Assembly (NCBI GenBank): GCA_017461475.1
Contig: JAFTXX010000033.1
Coordinates: 1-64,000, forward strand
Direction of reading: 5' to 3'
Length of the DNA: 64,000 nt
Source of the DNA: Clostridia bacterium
Lineage (GTDB): Bacteria > Bacillota > Clostridia > Oscillospirales > CAG-272
In this document: one piece after another, positions 23,146-31,673 of the stretch
Position numbering within the stretch: position 1 is the first letter of the stretch
Layout: the number at the start of each line of letters is the position of its first letter
Notes under the pieces: generated by a model
The model's input: only the letters and a program-made list of their open reading frames with translations
What the model was told of the DNA's origin: nothing
The model's database searches: none
Made by a program: the position numbers and the translations under genes

Positions 23146-25542
23146 TTAGGTACAGCTTTCCGCATACCTTACGGTTTCCATTGCGTCTTTGGCGTACTTG
23201 TCTGCGCCAATTTGTGCGGCGTATTCCTCGGTGAGGACTGCACCGCCGACTACTACTTTGCACCATGGTGCGGCGGTGCGAAGTTGCTTTATTGTTTCTT
23301 CCATTGCGGGGACAGTGGTGGTCATAAGCGCACTGAGACCGACTATGGGGGCGTGCTGACGGACAACTTCATCCACGATTGTCTCGGGAGCAACGTCTTT
23401 ACCGAGGTCGGTTACTGCGAAACCGTAATTTTCGAGCAGAAGTTTAACGATATTTTTACCGATATCGTGTATATCGCCGTGAACGGTGGCAAGGATGATT
23501 TTTGCCTTTGAAGCAGTCTGCTCGGCGGTATTTGCCATGTGAGTTTTTATAATTTCAAACGCGCTTTTTGCCGCCTCGGCACTCATAAGAAGTTGTGGCA
23601 GATACACGGTGTTCTTTTCAAATCCCACGCCGACGATGTCAAGTGCGGGAATGATCTCGTTTTGCACTATGTCAAGCGCGGGGGTACTCGACAAAAGTTC
23701 GCTTGTGAGCTTTGCTGCCTGCTCTTTGAGACCTTTCACTATTGCATGCTGCAAAGCGGATTTAAACTCGTCTTTTTTCTCCTGCGGTGCCGCATTAGCC
23801 GACGCGGTATCGGGAACATAACTTTCTGCAAACGAAATATACTCTGCGCAATTTTCATCCATACCGCGAAGTGCGCGGAAAGCATGATATGTCTTCATCA
23901 TCTCAGCAGAATAAGGATTCATAATAGCGGCTGTAAGACCGTTTGACAAAGCAAGTGCGAAAAACGCGCCGTTTACCGCGTCACGGTTCGGCAGTCCGAA
24001 TGACACGTTGGAAACGCCGAGCGAGGTATTGCATCCGAGTTCTTCCTTAATTATTTTAAGCGAACCGAGTGTAACATTAGCTGCGTTTATATCAGCGCTT
24101 ATCGGCATTGTAAGGGTATCAAAAATGATATCCTTTTTATTAATGCCGTACTCGGCGGCTGTGGCAAGTATTTTCTTTGCGATATTAACTCTGCCCTCGA
24201 CAGTCATGGGGATGCCGTCCTCATCAAGCGTGAGCGCGACGACCATGCCGCCGTATTTTTTAACAAGCGGGAAAATCACCTTCATGCTCTCCTGCTTACC
24301 GTTAACAGAGTTGACCATAGCCTTACCGTTGTAACGGCGCAGCGCAACTTCCATAGCCACAGGCGACGCGGTGTCTATCTGCAACGGTAGATTGCTGACC
24401 GCCTGTATCTCAAATGCTGCTTTTTTGAGCATTTCGACCTCGTCAATTTCAGGCATGCCGACATTTACATCAAGAATATGCACGCCTTTTTCCTGCTGAT
24501 TAATGGCTTCGGAAAGCAAATAGTCGATATCATTATCTTTTAGTGCTTGCTTGAGACGTTTTTTGCCTGTAGGGTTAATGCGTTCGCCGATAAGTATCGG
24601 AGAGTCGCCGAAAAATACTGCGTGGGTATAGGAAGATACAACCGAATAATTCTTTTCGGTTATCGGTTTGGGCTTGCTTCCTGCCAGTTTTTCGGAAAGC
24701 GCCTTTATATACTCGGGTGTTGTACCGCAGCATCCGCCGCAAATGCGCACACCTTTGTCAACAAGCGCTTTTACATCGGCGGCAAATTCATCCGCGCCGA
24801 CATCATACACAGTTTTGCCGTTTTCGCTTTTGGGAAGACCGGCATTGGGTTTAAGAAGTACGGGAACGGACGCGTATTTGAGGTATTCTTCAACGACAGA
24901 GGCAAGTTGTTTCGGACCGAGCGAGCAGTTTACGCCGATTGCATCAGCGCCCATACCTTCGAGCATTGCAACCATTGCGGCAGGAGATGCGCCTGTCATA
25001 AGTTTGCCGTCCTCGCCGTAAGCGTTAGAGACAAAGACGGGTAAATTACTGTTCTCTTTTGCGGCAAGCAATGCGGCTTTAGTCTCATATGAGTCATTCA
25101 TCGTCTCAATCATAACGAGATCAACGCCATATTTTACGCCAAGTTTTACTGTATCAGCGAAAACAGCGACGGCATCCTCGAAATCGAAGTCGCCGTACGG
25201 TTTAAGCAGTTTTCCGGTGGGGCCAATATCAAGCGCTACGTACTTTTCGCATTGATTTTCACTGACTTTCGCCGCTTCCCTTGCATTTTCAACCGCAGCT
25301 TTTACTATTTGTTCAAGTTCTTCATGCGAGAAATGCAAAGTATTGGCGCCGAAAGTATTGGTATTGACTATGTTACTCCCTGCGTCATAATAATCACGGT
25401 GAATCTTTTGTATTACTTCGGGGTGAGTAATGTTCCAAAGTTCAGGATGTTCACCTGCAGCAAGACCCGCGCTCTGCAAAAGCGTACCCATTCCGCCGTC
25501 GAGGACAACGATATTATTTTTTAAAAATTCTGAGATGTTCAT
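23146..25542 (-). CDS. metH: Cobalamin-dependent methionine synthase, lacking the activation domain
   Basis: The 798-residue enzyme contains: homocysteine S-methyltransferase domain (1-290) with zinc ligands Cys206 (VNCSLGP) and Cys271-Cys272 (GGCCGTTPE); methyltetrahydrofolate (pterin)-binding domain from about 310 (LIGERINPTGKKR); cap and B12-binding domains from about 590, with the cobalamin signature VHGDIHDIGKN. The C-terminal AdoMet-dependent reactivation domain of the ~1200-residue E. coli enzyme is missing and is supplied by the separate upstream gene, whose stop overlaps this start (ATGA). It transfers methyl from methyl-THF to homocysteine, directly after methyl-THF formation by MetF. 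Confidence 0.95.
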   Translation of the reverse strand: MNISEFLKNNIVVLDGGMGTLLQSAGLAAGEHPELWNITHPEVIQKIHRDYYDAGSNIVNTNTFGANTLHFSHEELEQIVKAAVENAREAAKVSENQCEKYVALDIGPTGKLLKPYGDFDFEDAVAVFADTVKLGVKYGVDLVMIETMNDSYETKAALLAAKENSNLPVFVSNAYGEDGKLMTGASPAAMVAMLEGMGADAIGVNCSLGPKQLASVVEEYLKYASVPVLLKPNAGLPKSENGKTVYDVGADEFAADVKALVDKGVRICGGCCGTTPEYIKALSEKLAGSKPKPITEKNYSVVSSYTHAVFFGDSPILIGERINPTGKKRLKQALKDNDIDYLLSEAINQQEKGVHILDVNVGMPEIDEVEMLKKAAFEIQAVSNLPLQIDTASPVAMEVALRRYNGKAMVNSVNGKQESMKVIFPLVKKYGGMVVALTLDEDGIPMTVEGRVNIAKKILATAAEYGINKKDIIFDTLTMPISADINAANVTLGSLKIIKEELGCNTSLGVSNVSFGLPNRDAVNGAFFALALSNGLTAAIMNPYSAEMMKTYHAFRALRGMDENCAEYISFAESYVPDTASANAAPQEKKDEFKSALQHAIVKGLKEQAAKLTSELLSSTPALDIVQNEIIPALDIVGVGFEKNTVYLPQLLMSAEAAKSAFEIIKTHMANTAEQTASKAKIILATVHGDIHDIGKNIVKLLLENYGFAVTDLGKDVAPETIVDEVVRQHAPIVGLSALMTTTVPAMEETIKQLRTAAPWCKVVVGGAVLTEEYAAQIGADKYAKDAMETVRYAESCT

Positions 25543-26105
25543 TTTAAAACTCCGATAAAAGCTGTAACTGATTTTGTGGGGCTCATCAGCATACTTTCAT
25601 TAAGTGTGAGCCCTATTTTTCTGGGGCAATCGAGAATGTTAAATATCTCCCTTTGCATTTCAAGCGGCATGTCGCCGTAACCGGGACTGATACGAGGTTT
25701 TGTGTTTTTGTATTCTTGCTTTATCGCTTCACAAAATGTATCACACAATGCCTCAATGCGCTCCGCCCCTATGGCTTGAAACATGTGCGCTTTAGCGGGA
25801 GATATGCGGCTGTATTTTGTGATAAGCCTGTCAAGTTCAATTCCGACGGTGGCGGCAAAAATGACATAGTTATTGCAATCAGAAAGATACTTTGAAAGCA
25901 CCTCTGATTTTACATCTGCAAAAAGCGCATCTATCGGTAATTCAATGTAACAAACTTTGTATGCGAGTTTACCTTTGATTTCATCAAGGCACTCATTTAA
26001 AAGAGACGTTACGCTTTCGTCTGCATCTTTGCACATTGCATACCGCAAAATCTCTTTTGTGTCAAACGGCGGTTCAACGTAACTTTTAGTTAATACAATG
26101 CTCAT
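25539..26105 (-). CDS. Stand-alone methionine synthase activation domain protein
   Basis: The 188-residue protein matches the reactivation domain of MetH: RISPGYGDMPLEMQ, the AdoMet-binding R-x-S-P-G-Y segment, and LNESMLMSPTKSVTAFIG, the 'MxPxxSVSG' segment. It would remethylate oxidised cob(II)alamin in MetH with AdoMet and a reductant. Its coding region overlaps both neighbours by 4 bp (metF before, metH after), so the three are translationally coupled. The split arrangement is well known in Clostridia. Confidence 0.9.
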   Translation of the reverse strand: MSIVLTKSYVEPPFDTKEILRYAMCKDADESVTSLLNECLDEIKGKLAYKVCYIELPIDALFADVKSEVLSKYLSDCNNYVIFAATVGIELDRLITKYSRISPAKAHMFQAIGAERIEALCDTFCEAIKQEYKNTKPRISPGYGDMPLEMQREIFNILDCPRKIGLTLNESMLMSPTKSVTAFIGVLK

Positions 26106-26980
26106 TTGCCCAATATATCCGAAAGATTGCTTTGGATTTTAGCGGCAACATCAGGCTTGTTCATGGAATAAACATGAACATTTTTGATGCCGTTTGCGTA
26201 GAGGTCGATAATTTGGTCGGTCGCGTAAGCAATACCTGCCTGCTTCATAGCGGCAGGGTCACTACCGAATTTATCGACAAGGCTCTTAAAGCGCTGAGGC
26301 ATAAACGAACCCGAAAGTTTAATCGCGCGGTCAACCTGATTTGCGTTGGTTATCGGCATAATGCCGGGAATTATCGGCACGGTAATTCCCGCCTCGCGAA
26401 TCTTATAAAGAAAATTGTAGAGCAGATTGTTGTCAAAAAACATCTGTGTGGTAAGGAATTCGCAACCTGCGTCTACCTTTTCTTTGAGATATTTTATATC
26501 TTCTTTCTGATTTGCGCTTTCGGGGTGTATTTCGGGGTAACATGCACCGCCGATACAAAAATCTGCGTTACTTTCTTTGAGTTCACGAACAAGGTCAATT
26601 GCGTGATGATAATGCCATTTACTTCTGTCGGACGCTTCAAGTTCGGGAGTAAGGTCTCCGCGAAGCGCCATTACATTTGCAATCCCCGCTGCTTTTATTT
26701 CTTCAATTTTCGCATGCACTGTCTCTTTTGTTGAAGAAACGCATGTCAGGTGTGCAAGCGTTGGAACATCGTACATTTTTTTGATATTCTCTGCGATGTC
26801 AAGAGTATATTTACTTGTGCCGCCGCCTGCACCGTATGTAACGCTCATAAATGAGGGATGAAGTTTTGCAATCTCCTCGGTAGCGTGCTTTACGCTCTCA
26901 AAATTCGTATCAACTTTTGGGGGAAATACCTCAAACGAAAGCGAAAGTTTGTCCTCTTCAAAAAGTTTTGTAAGTTTCAT
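26102..26980 (-). CDS. metF: 5,10-methylenetetrahydrofolate reductase
   Basis: The 292-residue flavoprotein has the MetF barrel features: SFEVFPPKVDT with the catalytic Glu near residue 18, FMSVTYGAGG, ALRGDLTP, and FLTTQMFFDN near residue 175. It reduces 5,10-methylene-THF to 5-methyl-THF, the methyl donor used by the methionine synthase two genes on. It overlaps the activation-protein gene by 4 bp and follows trmO by 1 bp. Confidence 0.95.
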   Translation of the reverse strand: MKLTKLFEEDKLSLSFEVFPPKVDTNFESVKHATEEIAKLHPSFMSVTYGAGGGTSKYTLDIAENIKKMYDVPTLAHLTCVSSTKETVHAKIEEIKAAGIANVMALRGDLTPELEASDRSKWHYHHAIDLVRELKESNADFCIGGACYPEIHPESANQKEDIKYLKEKVDAGCEFLTTQMFFDNNLLYNFLYKIREAGITVPIIPGIMPITNANQVDRAIKLSGSFMPQRFKSLVDKFGSDPAAMKQAGIAYATDQIIDLYANGIKNVHVYSMNKPDVAAKIQSNLSDILGK

Positions 26981-26981
26981 T

Positions 26982-27659
26982 TTATTTTTCTATAACCTCT
27001 TTTACAGTTAAAATGCCGTTTGATACAGTGAATTTAATCTCACAATTTGCAAATTCAAATCCGTATACACGCTCAGAGTCTTCAATATACTGCGGTCGCG
27101 GGTCTTCGGACAGAAGTTCTACAAGCGCATCGCGCTTGCTTTCGGGAATTTTTTCTAAAAGTTCATTTGGGAAATCTACAGTCAAAGAATATGATTTGCG
27201 CTCATCGGCAAAGCCGCCGACTGCGTCGGGATGGCTGTCGGTAAATGAAAGATACGGTTTGATGTCATATATCGGAGTGCCGTCCATAAGGTCTGCACCA
27301 GAAACGCGCAATACACTTCCTTGTGCAGTCTTTTCGACGCCTAAAAGTTTTACGGACGAAAGACCGATAGGATTAGGGCGAAAAGGAGAACGCGTCGCAA
27401 ATACGCCCACACGTTTATTCCCGCCAAGCCTCGGCGGGCGAACAGTAGGAGACCATGCGTCGCGCTCTGCCGCGGAAAATTTCCATATCAGCCACAGATG
27501 GCTGTAACCCTCTATGCCGCGAAGCGCTTCGCTGTTTCTGTACTCTGGATCGAATACTATCGTTGCTTCAAAATCCGCAAGGCCACTTTGACGCGGTATG
27601 CCAAACTTTGTAGGGAAATCGGTGTGTATATGCGCTATTATATTCATTGGTTTTTCCAT
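26982..27659 (-). CDS. trmO: tRNA (N6-threonylcarbamoyladenosine37-N6)-methyltransferase family (TrmO/TsaA)
   Basis: The 225-residue protein shows the TrmO fold motifs: IAHIHTDFPTKFGIPRQSG at the start, GYSHLWLIW near residue 60, and GVFATRSPFRPNPIGLSSV, the SAM-binding signature, with DLMDGTPIYDIKPY after it. TrmO uses AdoMet to methylate t6A37 in threonine tRNA. I choose the ATG at 27659 with GAGG upstream. Its place between a methyl-related acetyltransferase-like gene and metF could reflect shared demand for AdoMet, but more likely simple co-transcription. Confidence 0.88.
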   Translation of the reverse strand: MEKPMNIIAHIHTDFPTKFGIPRQSGLADFEATIVFDPEYRNSEALRGIEGYSHLWLIWKFSAAERDAWSPTVRPPRLGGNKRVGVFATRSPFRPNPIGLSSVKLLGVEKTAQGSVLRVSGADLMDGTPIYDIKPYLSFTDSHPDAVGGFADERKSYSLTVDFPNELLEKIPESKRDALVELLSEDPRPQYIEDSERVYGFEFANCEIKFTVSNGILTVKEVIEK

Positions 27660-27666
27660 AGTTTCC

Positions 27667-28470
27667 TCACATATACAATGTTTCATCAAGCAGTGTGTCG
27701 TCTGCAAAAAGTTCTGCCCCGCCGCTACGGTTGAAAATCAGTTCCATTACCTCTTTCATTTTGCGTGCGCTACAAAGTTGCACTACAGCATTGCCGATTT
27801 TTCCGTCAACAATACAGTTATGATATCTAAAAGCAGGCTCGTATTTGGGATAACGCAAAGAAACATCGCCAATTCCGACAGCATTATGCGGATGAATCAT
27901 ACGTGTTTCAATTCTACCGTCTTTATGCCGCATAGTTGCAATTTCGGGCGAAGGTGCCAGTCTGTTGGTTATGCCCAGCATTTCCTCAACGCAATGTAGA
28001 TATGTATTACGGTTATGTCCTACTCCTACAAGAAGTATATATCCGTTATTATTAAAAATTTTGCCGTAACAACCGCTTGGATGCGCGGGGGTAATCTGCT
28101 TTTCTTCTCCACTCACAAACTCTTGCGCTTTGTGTTTATCTCCGAATACTGCCATTGAGTGCGTTGGGTGCGTGGAGCGAACAGCCGCAGAATGACAGGC
28201 GGCTATATCAGGCAAAGTTCCTATGCAGGTTTTAGGTTCGAGCAAGTCAAGTGTGATTTTATTCTTATCGGAGACATTTGCCCATGTATGCGTGGGAATG
28301 CACAATAGTCCGCCATCGGATGTGAAATATTCTATCAGCGTTTCTAAAAAGCCTTCGCCGCGGCCTTCTGTCTCGCCGACCGAGCGGAGTGAAGAATGTA
28401 CGAGTACCACACTGTTTTGCGGTGCTCGCATTTCTTTCAGTTGCTCGAATATCTGCTGTTTCGTAAACAT
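27667..28470 (-). CDS. AAC(3)-family aminoglycoside N-acetyltransferase-like protein
   Basis: The 267-residue protein has the antibiotic N-acetyltransferase signatures: VVLVHSSLRSVG near residue 21, GTLPDIAACHSAAVRSTHPTHS (split around residue 85-105), HPSGCYGKI and the LLVGVGHNRNTYLHCVEE motif. The start ATG overlaps the lipoprotein stop (TAATG). Family members acetylate the 3-amino group of 2-deoxystreptamine aminoglycosides, but many chromosomal members have other or unknown substrates. Resistance is therefore not to be assumed. Confidence 0.85.
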   Translation of the reverse strand: MFTKQQIFEQLKEMRAPQNSVVLVHSSLRSVGETEGRGEGFLETLIEYFTSDGGLLCIPTHTWANVSDKNKITLDLLEPKTCIGTLPDIAACHSAAVRSTHPTHSMAVFGDKHKAQEFVSGEEKQITPAHPSGCYGKIFNNNGYILLVGVGHNRNTYLHCVEEMLGITNRLAPSPEIATMRHKDGRIETRMIHPHNAVGIGDVSLRYPKYEPAFRYHNCIVDGKIGNAVVQLCSARKMKEVMELIFNRSGGAELFADDTLLDETLYM

Positions 28471-28859
28471 TATTCCACGCATTTCATACACGCAGTTTTT
28501 CCATTGGAAACCGCTGCGCTCAAAGTTGTCGCCGTAGGCTGTTTTCCTGCGCACTTTTGATCGTAATGATACTTTTTACCCGTTGCGGAAACATAAACGG
28601 TGCGGTCATCGACATCAACATCAGCAATGGTATTTACGTTCTCCGTCACTTCGGTTGATTTAACTATGTCTTCGATTTCTAAAATTTCGGAACTTTCAGT
28701 GTTTGAGACTTTAGCGGTATAGTATTTAACACCGTCTTTCTGCGTAACTGTTGCATCGGTTGAATTTGAACAATTGCATGAGCAGTTACATTCAATAGCA
28801 CATGAGCACAGCACAAGCGACGCAAGCATGACAATTAATAAATTAAGTATTCTTTTCAA
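28470..28859 (-). CDS. Small Cys-rich lipoprotein
   Basis: The 129-residue protein begins with a lipoprotein signal peptide (KRILNLLIVMLASLVLC followed by SC; lipobox LVLCSC, Cys near 20) and a Cys-rich stretch CNCSCNCS. The C-terminal ~45 residues (YVSATGKKYHYDQKC...ACMKCV) match a small Cys motif found in many secreted Gram-positive proteins ('TGkkYHr.....l....A...Gy.pC..C'). It would be anchored on the outer membrane face of the cell. It is the first gene of the operon reaching metH. Function unknown. Confidence 0.8.
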   Translation of the reverse strand: MKRILNLLIVMLASLVLCSCAIECNCSCNCSNSTDATVTQKDGVKYYTAKVSNTESSEILEIEDIVKSTEVTENVNTIADVDVDDRTVYVSATGKKYHYDQKCAGKQPTATTLSAAVSNGKTACMKCVE

Positions 28860-28893
28860 AGCATTTCACCATTCTTTTAAAATATATGTAGTA

Positions 28894-28922
28894 ATTATAT
28901 CACAATGATTTTTCAATTACAA
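28894..28922 (-). promoter_or_regulatory. Promoter of the lipoprotein-aac3-trmO-metF-metH operon
   Basis: Reverse strand TTGTAA (28917-28922) and TATAAT (28894-28899) with 17-bp spacing. I see no SAM, T-box or cobalamin riboswitch in the short leader. Confidence 0.65.
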
Positions 28923-28979
28923 TATTCGACATTAACAAATATACTACTTATTAAATAATAAAGTTGCTTACACTTTTGC

Positions 28980-29008
28980 TTGACACCTCGCCTTAGTTGT
29001 GGTATACT
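28980..29008 (+). promoter_or_regulatory. Promoter of tRNA-Leu
   Basis: TTGACA (28980-28985) and TATACT (29003-29008), 17-bp spacing, ending 10 bp before the tRNA. Confidence 0.85.
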
Positions 29009-29018
29009 GAATAAATCC

Positions 29019-29101
29019 GCGGGTGTGGCGGAATGGCAGACGCGCTAGACTTAGGATCTAGTGTCTTTGGCGTGCAGGTTCAAGTCCTGTCACCCGCACC
29101 A
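29019..29101 (+). tRNA. tRNA-Leu (anticodon UAG)
   Basis: The acceptor stem pairs GCGGGTG with CACCCGC and is followed by encoded ACCA. The anticodon loop CTTAGGA holds TAG, which reads CUN codons. A long variable arm is present, and T arm GCAGGTTCAAGTCCTGT pairs correctly. Length 83 nt, as expected for class II Leu tRNA. A promoter precedes it and a hairpin terminator follows. Confidence 0.97.
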
Positions 29102-29102
29102 G

Positions 29103-29136
29103 AAAACGACAGATTCCAATAGGAATCTGTCGTTTT
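29103..29136 (+). terminator. Terminator of tRNA-Leu
   Basis: 15-bp stem aaaacgacagattcc / ggaatctgtcgtttt with a 4-nt loop. Confidence 0.85.
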
Positions 29137-29146
29137 CAACTAAATC

Positions 29147-29280
29147 CACCCTTACGGGTGGGTGAAATTTGCTGCGCAATGTGAAATACGCCTACGGCGT
29201 GTGAAATCGCTGCGGCGGTGGGGATTTAATTTCACCTGCGCGTAAGCGAAGATTTCACCATGCGTCAGCACTATTTCACT
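29147..29280. repeat. MITE-like block of GTGAAAT-spaced small hairpins
   Basis: GTGAAAT occurs at 29162, 29181 and 29201, and its complement ATTTCAC at 29229, 29252 and 29273. Between them are short hairpins: ccaccc/gggtgg, ttgc/gcaa, acgcc/ggcgt and cgcgtaagcg. The three forward and three inverted copies are arranged symmetrically, so the block can also fold as one large structure. Similar GTGAAAT-spaced hairpin repeats are scattered in Clostridia genomes. It reaches to within 80 bp of the next gene. Confidence 0.7.
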
Positions 29281-29355
29281 AAAATGTGCGATAGTTCAAA
29301 GCCATACGCACAACTCTCAAAAAATCTTTTAAAAAAGCATTATCGGGAGAACGCA

Positions 29356-30141
29356 ATGCAACGAACACTTATAACCCCTAATCTTGATATTTTTCCTGCG
29401 GCGGTAAAGCCTTTGATTTGCGGAGCAGATATATACGACAGCAGTTGTTCGCCTGAGGCGAGGGTCTATTTTATTGACAAAGGCTGCGGATATTATTTAA
29501 AATGTGCGGCTAAAGGCTCTCTTAAAATTGAAGCGGATTTGACACGTTATTTTAATTCAAAAGGACTTGCAACTTCTGTGCTGGAATACATCAGTCTTGA
29601 TAAAGACTGGCTTTTGACCGAAAAAGTCAGCGGCGAAGACTGCACACACAAAATGTATCTTGATGAGCCAAAGCGTCTATGCGACACTACTGCCGAACTT
29701 TTAAGACTACTGCACGAGAATGATTTTGCAAGCTGTCCCATACAAAACAGAATTGAAACTTATACCCAAACCGTAATAGAAAATTACCGGGCAGGTACAT
29801 ACGACAAATCTGCGTTTCCGGACAGTTTCGGTTACAAATCTGACCAAGAAGCGTGGGCGGTTGCCGAAAAGTATATGCACTGTTTAAAAAATGACACCCT
29901 GCTGCACGGCGATTATTGTTTGCCCAATATAATGCTTGATAACTGGAAGTTCAGCAAATTTATTGACCTTGGGAACGGCGGTGTTGGCGATAGGCACATC
30001 GACATATTCTGGGGTATTTGGACACTATTCTTTAATTTAAAAACCGACAAATACACCGAGCGTTTTATGGATGCGTACGGACGAGATAAAATCGAAAGCG
30101 AAATGCTTAAAGTTGTCGCGGCATGCGAGGTGTTTGGATAG
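29356..30141 (+). CDS. Aminoglycoside phosphotransferase (APH)-family kinase
   Basis: The 261-residue protein has the kinase-fold signatures of the APH family: catalytic loop LLHGDYCLPNIML near residue 190 with the catalytic Asp, and metal Asp in FIDLGNGGVGDRHIDI. I place the start at 29356, with GGGAG 6 nt upstream. An in-frame extension runs back into the repeat block and is unlikely to be coding. Such kinases phosphorylate aminoglycosides, macrolides or small metabolites; the overall layout is most like APH(3'). Whether it confers resistance is not visible. Confidence 0.85.
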   Translation: MQRTLITPNLDIFPAAVKPLICGADIYDSSCSPEARVYFIDKGCGYYLKCAAKGSLKIEADLTRYFNSKGLATSVLEYISLDKDWLLTEKVSGEDCTHKMYLDEPKRLCDTTAELLRLLHENDFASCPIQNRIETYTQTVIENYRAGTYDKSAFPDSFGYKSDQEAWAVAEKYMHCLKNDTLLHGDYCLPNIMLDNWKFSKFIDLGNGGVGDRHIDIFWGIWTLFFNLKTDKYTERFMDAYGRDKIESEMLKVVAACEVFG

Positions 30142-30144
30142 AGA

Positions 30145-30169
30145 AAAGGCTGTGCAATGCACAGCCTTT
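30145..30169. terminator. Bidirectional terminator between the APH-like and SPFH genes
   Basis: aaaggctgtgc / gcacagccttt, 3-nt loop, between convergent genes. Confidence 0.85.
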
Positions 30170-30173
30170 AATT

Positions 30174-31097
30174 TTACTTATCTTCTTTCATAAGTTCGCT
30201 TGCACTGGTAACAAGACCTGCAAGTGACTGTATTTCGGAAGGGATAATAATTTTGGTTGCCTTGCCGTCAGCGGCTTTTTCAAAAGCCTCAAGACTCTTG
30301 ATTGCGATAACACCCTGACCAGGGTTAGCTTCGTTAATCATGCGTATACCCTCGGCGGTCGCCTGCTGAACCTTGAGAATAGCTTCTGCCTGACCTTCAG
30401 CCTCACGTATCTGAGCTTCTTTGAGCGCTTCTGCGCGAAGAATAGCAGACTGTTTCTCTGCTTCTGCTTCAAGAATCATTGACTGCTTTTTACCTTCGGC
30501 AACAAGGATTGCGGAGTTACGTTCGCCTTCCGCCTTAAGAATAGACTCGCGGCGTTCACGCTCTGCCTTCATCTGCTTTTCCATTGCATCCTGAATTTCC
30601 TTGGGAGGCATGATGTTTTTAAGTTCGACACGGTTTACCTTGATACCCCATGGGTCGGTTGCTTCATCAAGAATAGAGCGCATCTTGGAGTTAATGATAT
30701 CGCGCGATGTAAGCGTGCTGTCAAGTTCAAGTTCACCGATGATGTTACGGAGTGTTGTCGCGGTGAGATTTTCGATAGCGGAAAGAGGATTTACAACGCC
30801 GTACGCATAAAGTTTGCAGTCGGTGATCTGGAAGAATACGACTGTATCAATCTGCATTTTAACGTTATCCTTGGTGATAACCGCCTGAGGTTGGAAGTCT
30901 GCAACCTGTTCCATAAGCACGACTTTCTTTGCGATTTTATCGATAAAAGGAAGTTTAAAATGCATGCCGGTCTTCCATGTGCCGCAATAAACGCCGAGAC
31001 GCTCGATTACATATGCCCGCGCCTGCGGAACGATTTTAATACAAGAAACAAGTATGGCAATTAAAATTACAGCCAAAACGATTAAAATTTCTGTCAT
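30174..31097 (-). CDS. SPFH/band-7 membrane scaffold protein (QmcA/paraslipin type)
   Basis: The 307-residue protein has an N-terminal membrane anchor (about 2-22, LIVLAVILIAILVSCIKIV). An SPFH/band-7 domain follows (VPQARAYVIERLG, TKDNVKMQIDTVVFFQI, AIENLTATTLRNIIGELELD), then a long coiled coil rich in Glu/Ala/Arg (KAEGERNSAILVAEGKKQS), ending in a conserved hydrophobic tail. It forms oligomeric membrane microdomain scaffolds that often control membrane proteases. It is encoded 20 bp after a NfeD gene, its usual operon partner. Confidence 0.93.
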   Translation of the reverse strand: MTEILIVLAVILIAILVSCIKIVPQARAYVIERLGVYCGTWKTGMHFKLPFIDKIAKKVVLMEQVADFQPQAVITKDNVKMQIDTVVFFQITDCKLYAYGVVNPLSAIENLTATTLRNIIGELELDSTLTSRDIINSKMRSILDEATDPWGIKVNRVELKNIMPPKEIQDAMEKQMKAERERRESILKAEGERNSAILVAEGKKQSMILEAEAEKQSAILRAEALKEAQIREAEGQAEAILKVQQATAEGIRMINEANPGQGVIAIKSLEAFEKAADGKATKIIIPSEIQSLAGLVTSASELMKEDK

Positions 31098-31117
31098 TGT
31101 TGTACCCTTTCAAAAAA

Positions 31118-31543
31118 TCAATCTTTTTTACAAATAAGTTTTACGCCCTCAATGGACAAAACCTTTACTTTGGCGCCAACTTCAATGTTTTCTCCATTTT
31201 CGGAGCGTGCACTCCAATGCTGTCCGCCTATTTTTACTTCACCGAGAGCGCTGAGATTGTCAATAGCCTCGGTAACTATAGCCTCTTTTCCAATCAATGC
31301 GTCCGAATTTGTCGGCTCTGTCGGCTTTACTGATATGTACTTTTTCCAAACAGTGCGTGAAAGTACCAAAAGGACAATCGACATCACAAGGAATACTGCG
31401 GTCTGAACTCCGACAGGCACATCAAAAAATGCCAAAACAAGCGCCACAAGTGCAGACGGTACAAACCAAATTGAAATGAGTCCGGGAATCACAGCCTCAA
31501 CAATAAGCGAAGCTATTAATACTCCGAGCCAAAAATACTGCAT
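31118..31543 (-). CDS. NfeD-like membrane protein
   Basis: The 141-residue protein has about three membrane helices in the first 80 residues. A C-terminal OB-fold domain follows, with ALIGKEAIVTEAIDNLSALGEVKIGGQHWSAR (split by two short loops), the NfeD OB signature. The ATG at 31543 has GGAGG upstream. NfeD proteins act with stomatin-like SPFH proteins in membrane organisation; the neighbour 20 bp downstream is such an SPFH protein. The short form, without the serine protease domain, is present. Confidence 0.88.
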   Translation of the reverse strand: MQYFWLGVLIASLIVEAVIPGLISIWFVPSALVALVLAFFDVPVGVQTAVFLVMSIVLLVLSRTVWKKYISVKPTEPTNSDALIGKEAIVTEAIDNLSALGEVKIGGQHWSARSENGENIEVGAKVKVLSIEGVKLICKKD

Positions 31544-31602
31544 AAGCAAACCTCCTTTCAGCTACAGTATATCATAATACTTTGCAAATAGCAACATAAT
31601 AC

Positions 31603-31631
31603 TTGACAAGTGAAAAAAAATACACTATAAT
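31603..31631 (+). promoter_or_regulatory. Promoter of acpP
   Basis: Full consensus TTGACA (31603-31608) and TATAAT (31626-31631), 17-bp spacing. Confidence 0.9.
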
Positions 31632-31673
31632 ACAAAGGAATTCAAACACACGACATTTTAGGAGGAACAAACC

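Noticed and set aside
27667..28470. Acquired aminoglycoside resistance gene
   Set aside because: It sits in a stable chromosomal operon with metF/metH without mobile signals, and chromosomal AAC(3)-like proteins often have other substrates.
28860..29018. SAM or cobalamin riboswitch before the methionine operon
   Set aside because: The short leader between promoter and lipoprotein start shows no conserved riboswitch stems or box sequences.
29019..29101. tRNA-Leu as the attachment site of a mobile element
   Set aside because: The tRNA is intact, has its own terminator, and no integrase or duplicated 3' end is near. The neighbouring block is a hairpin repeat.
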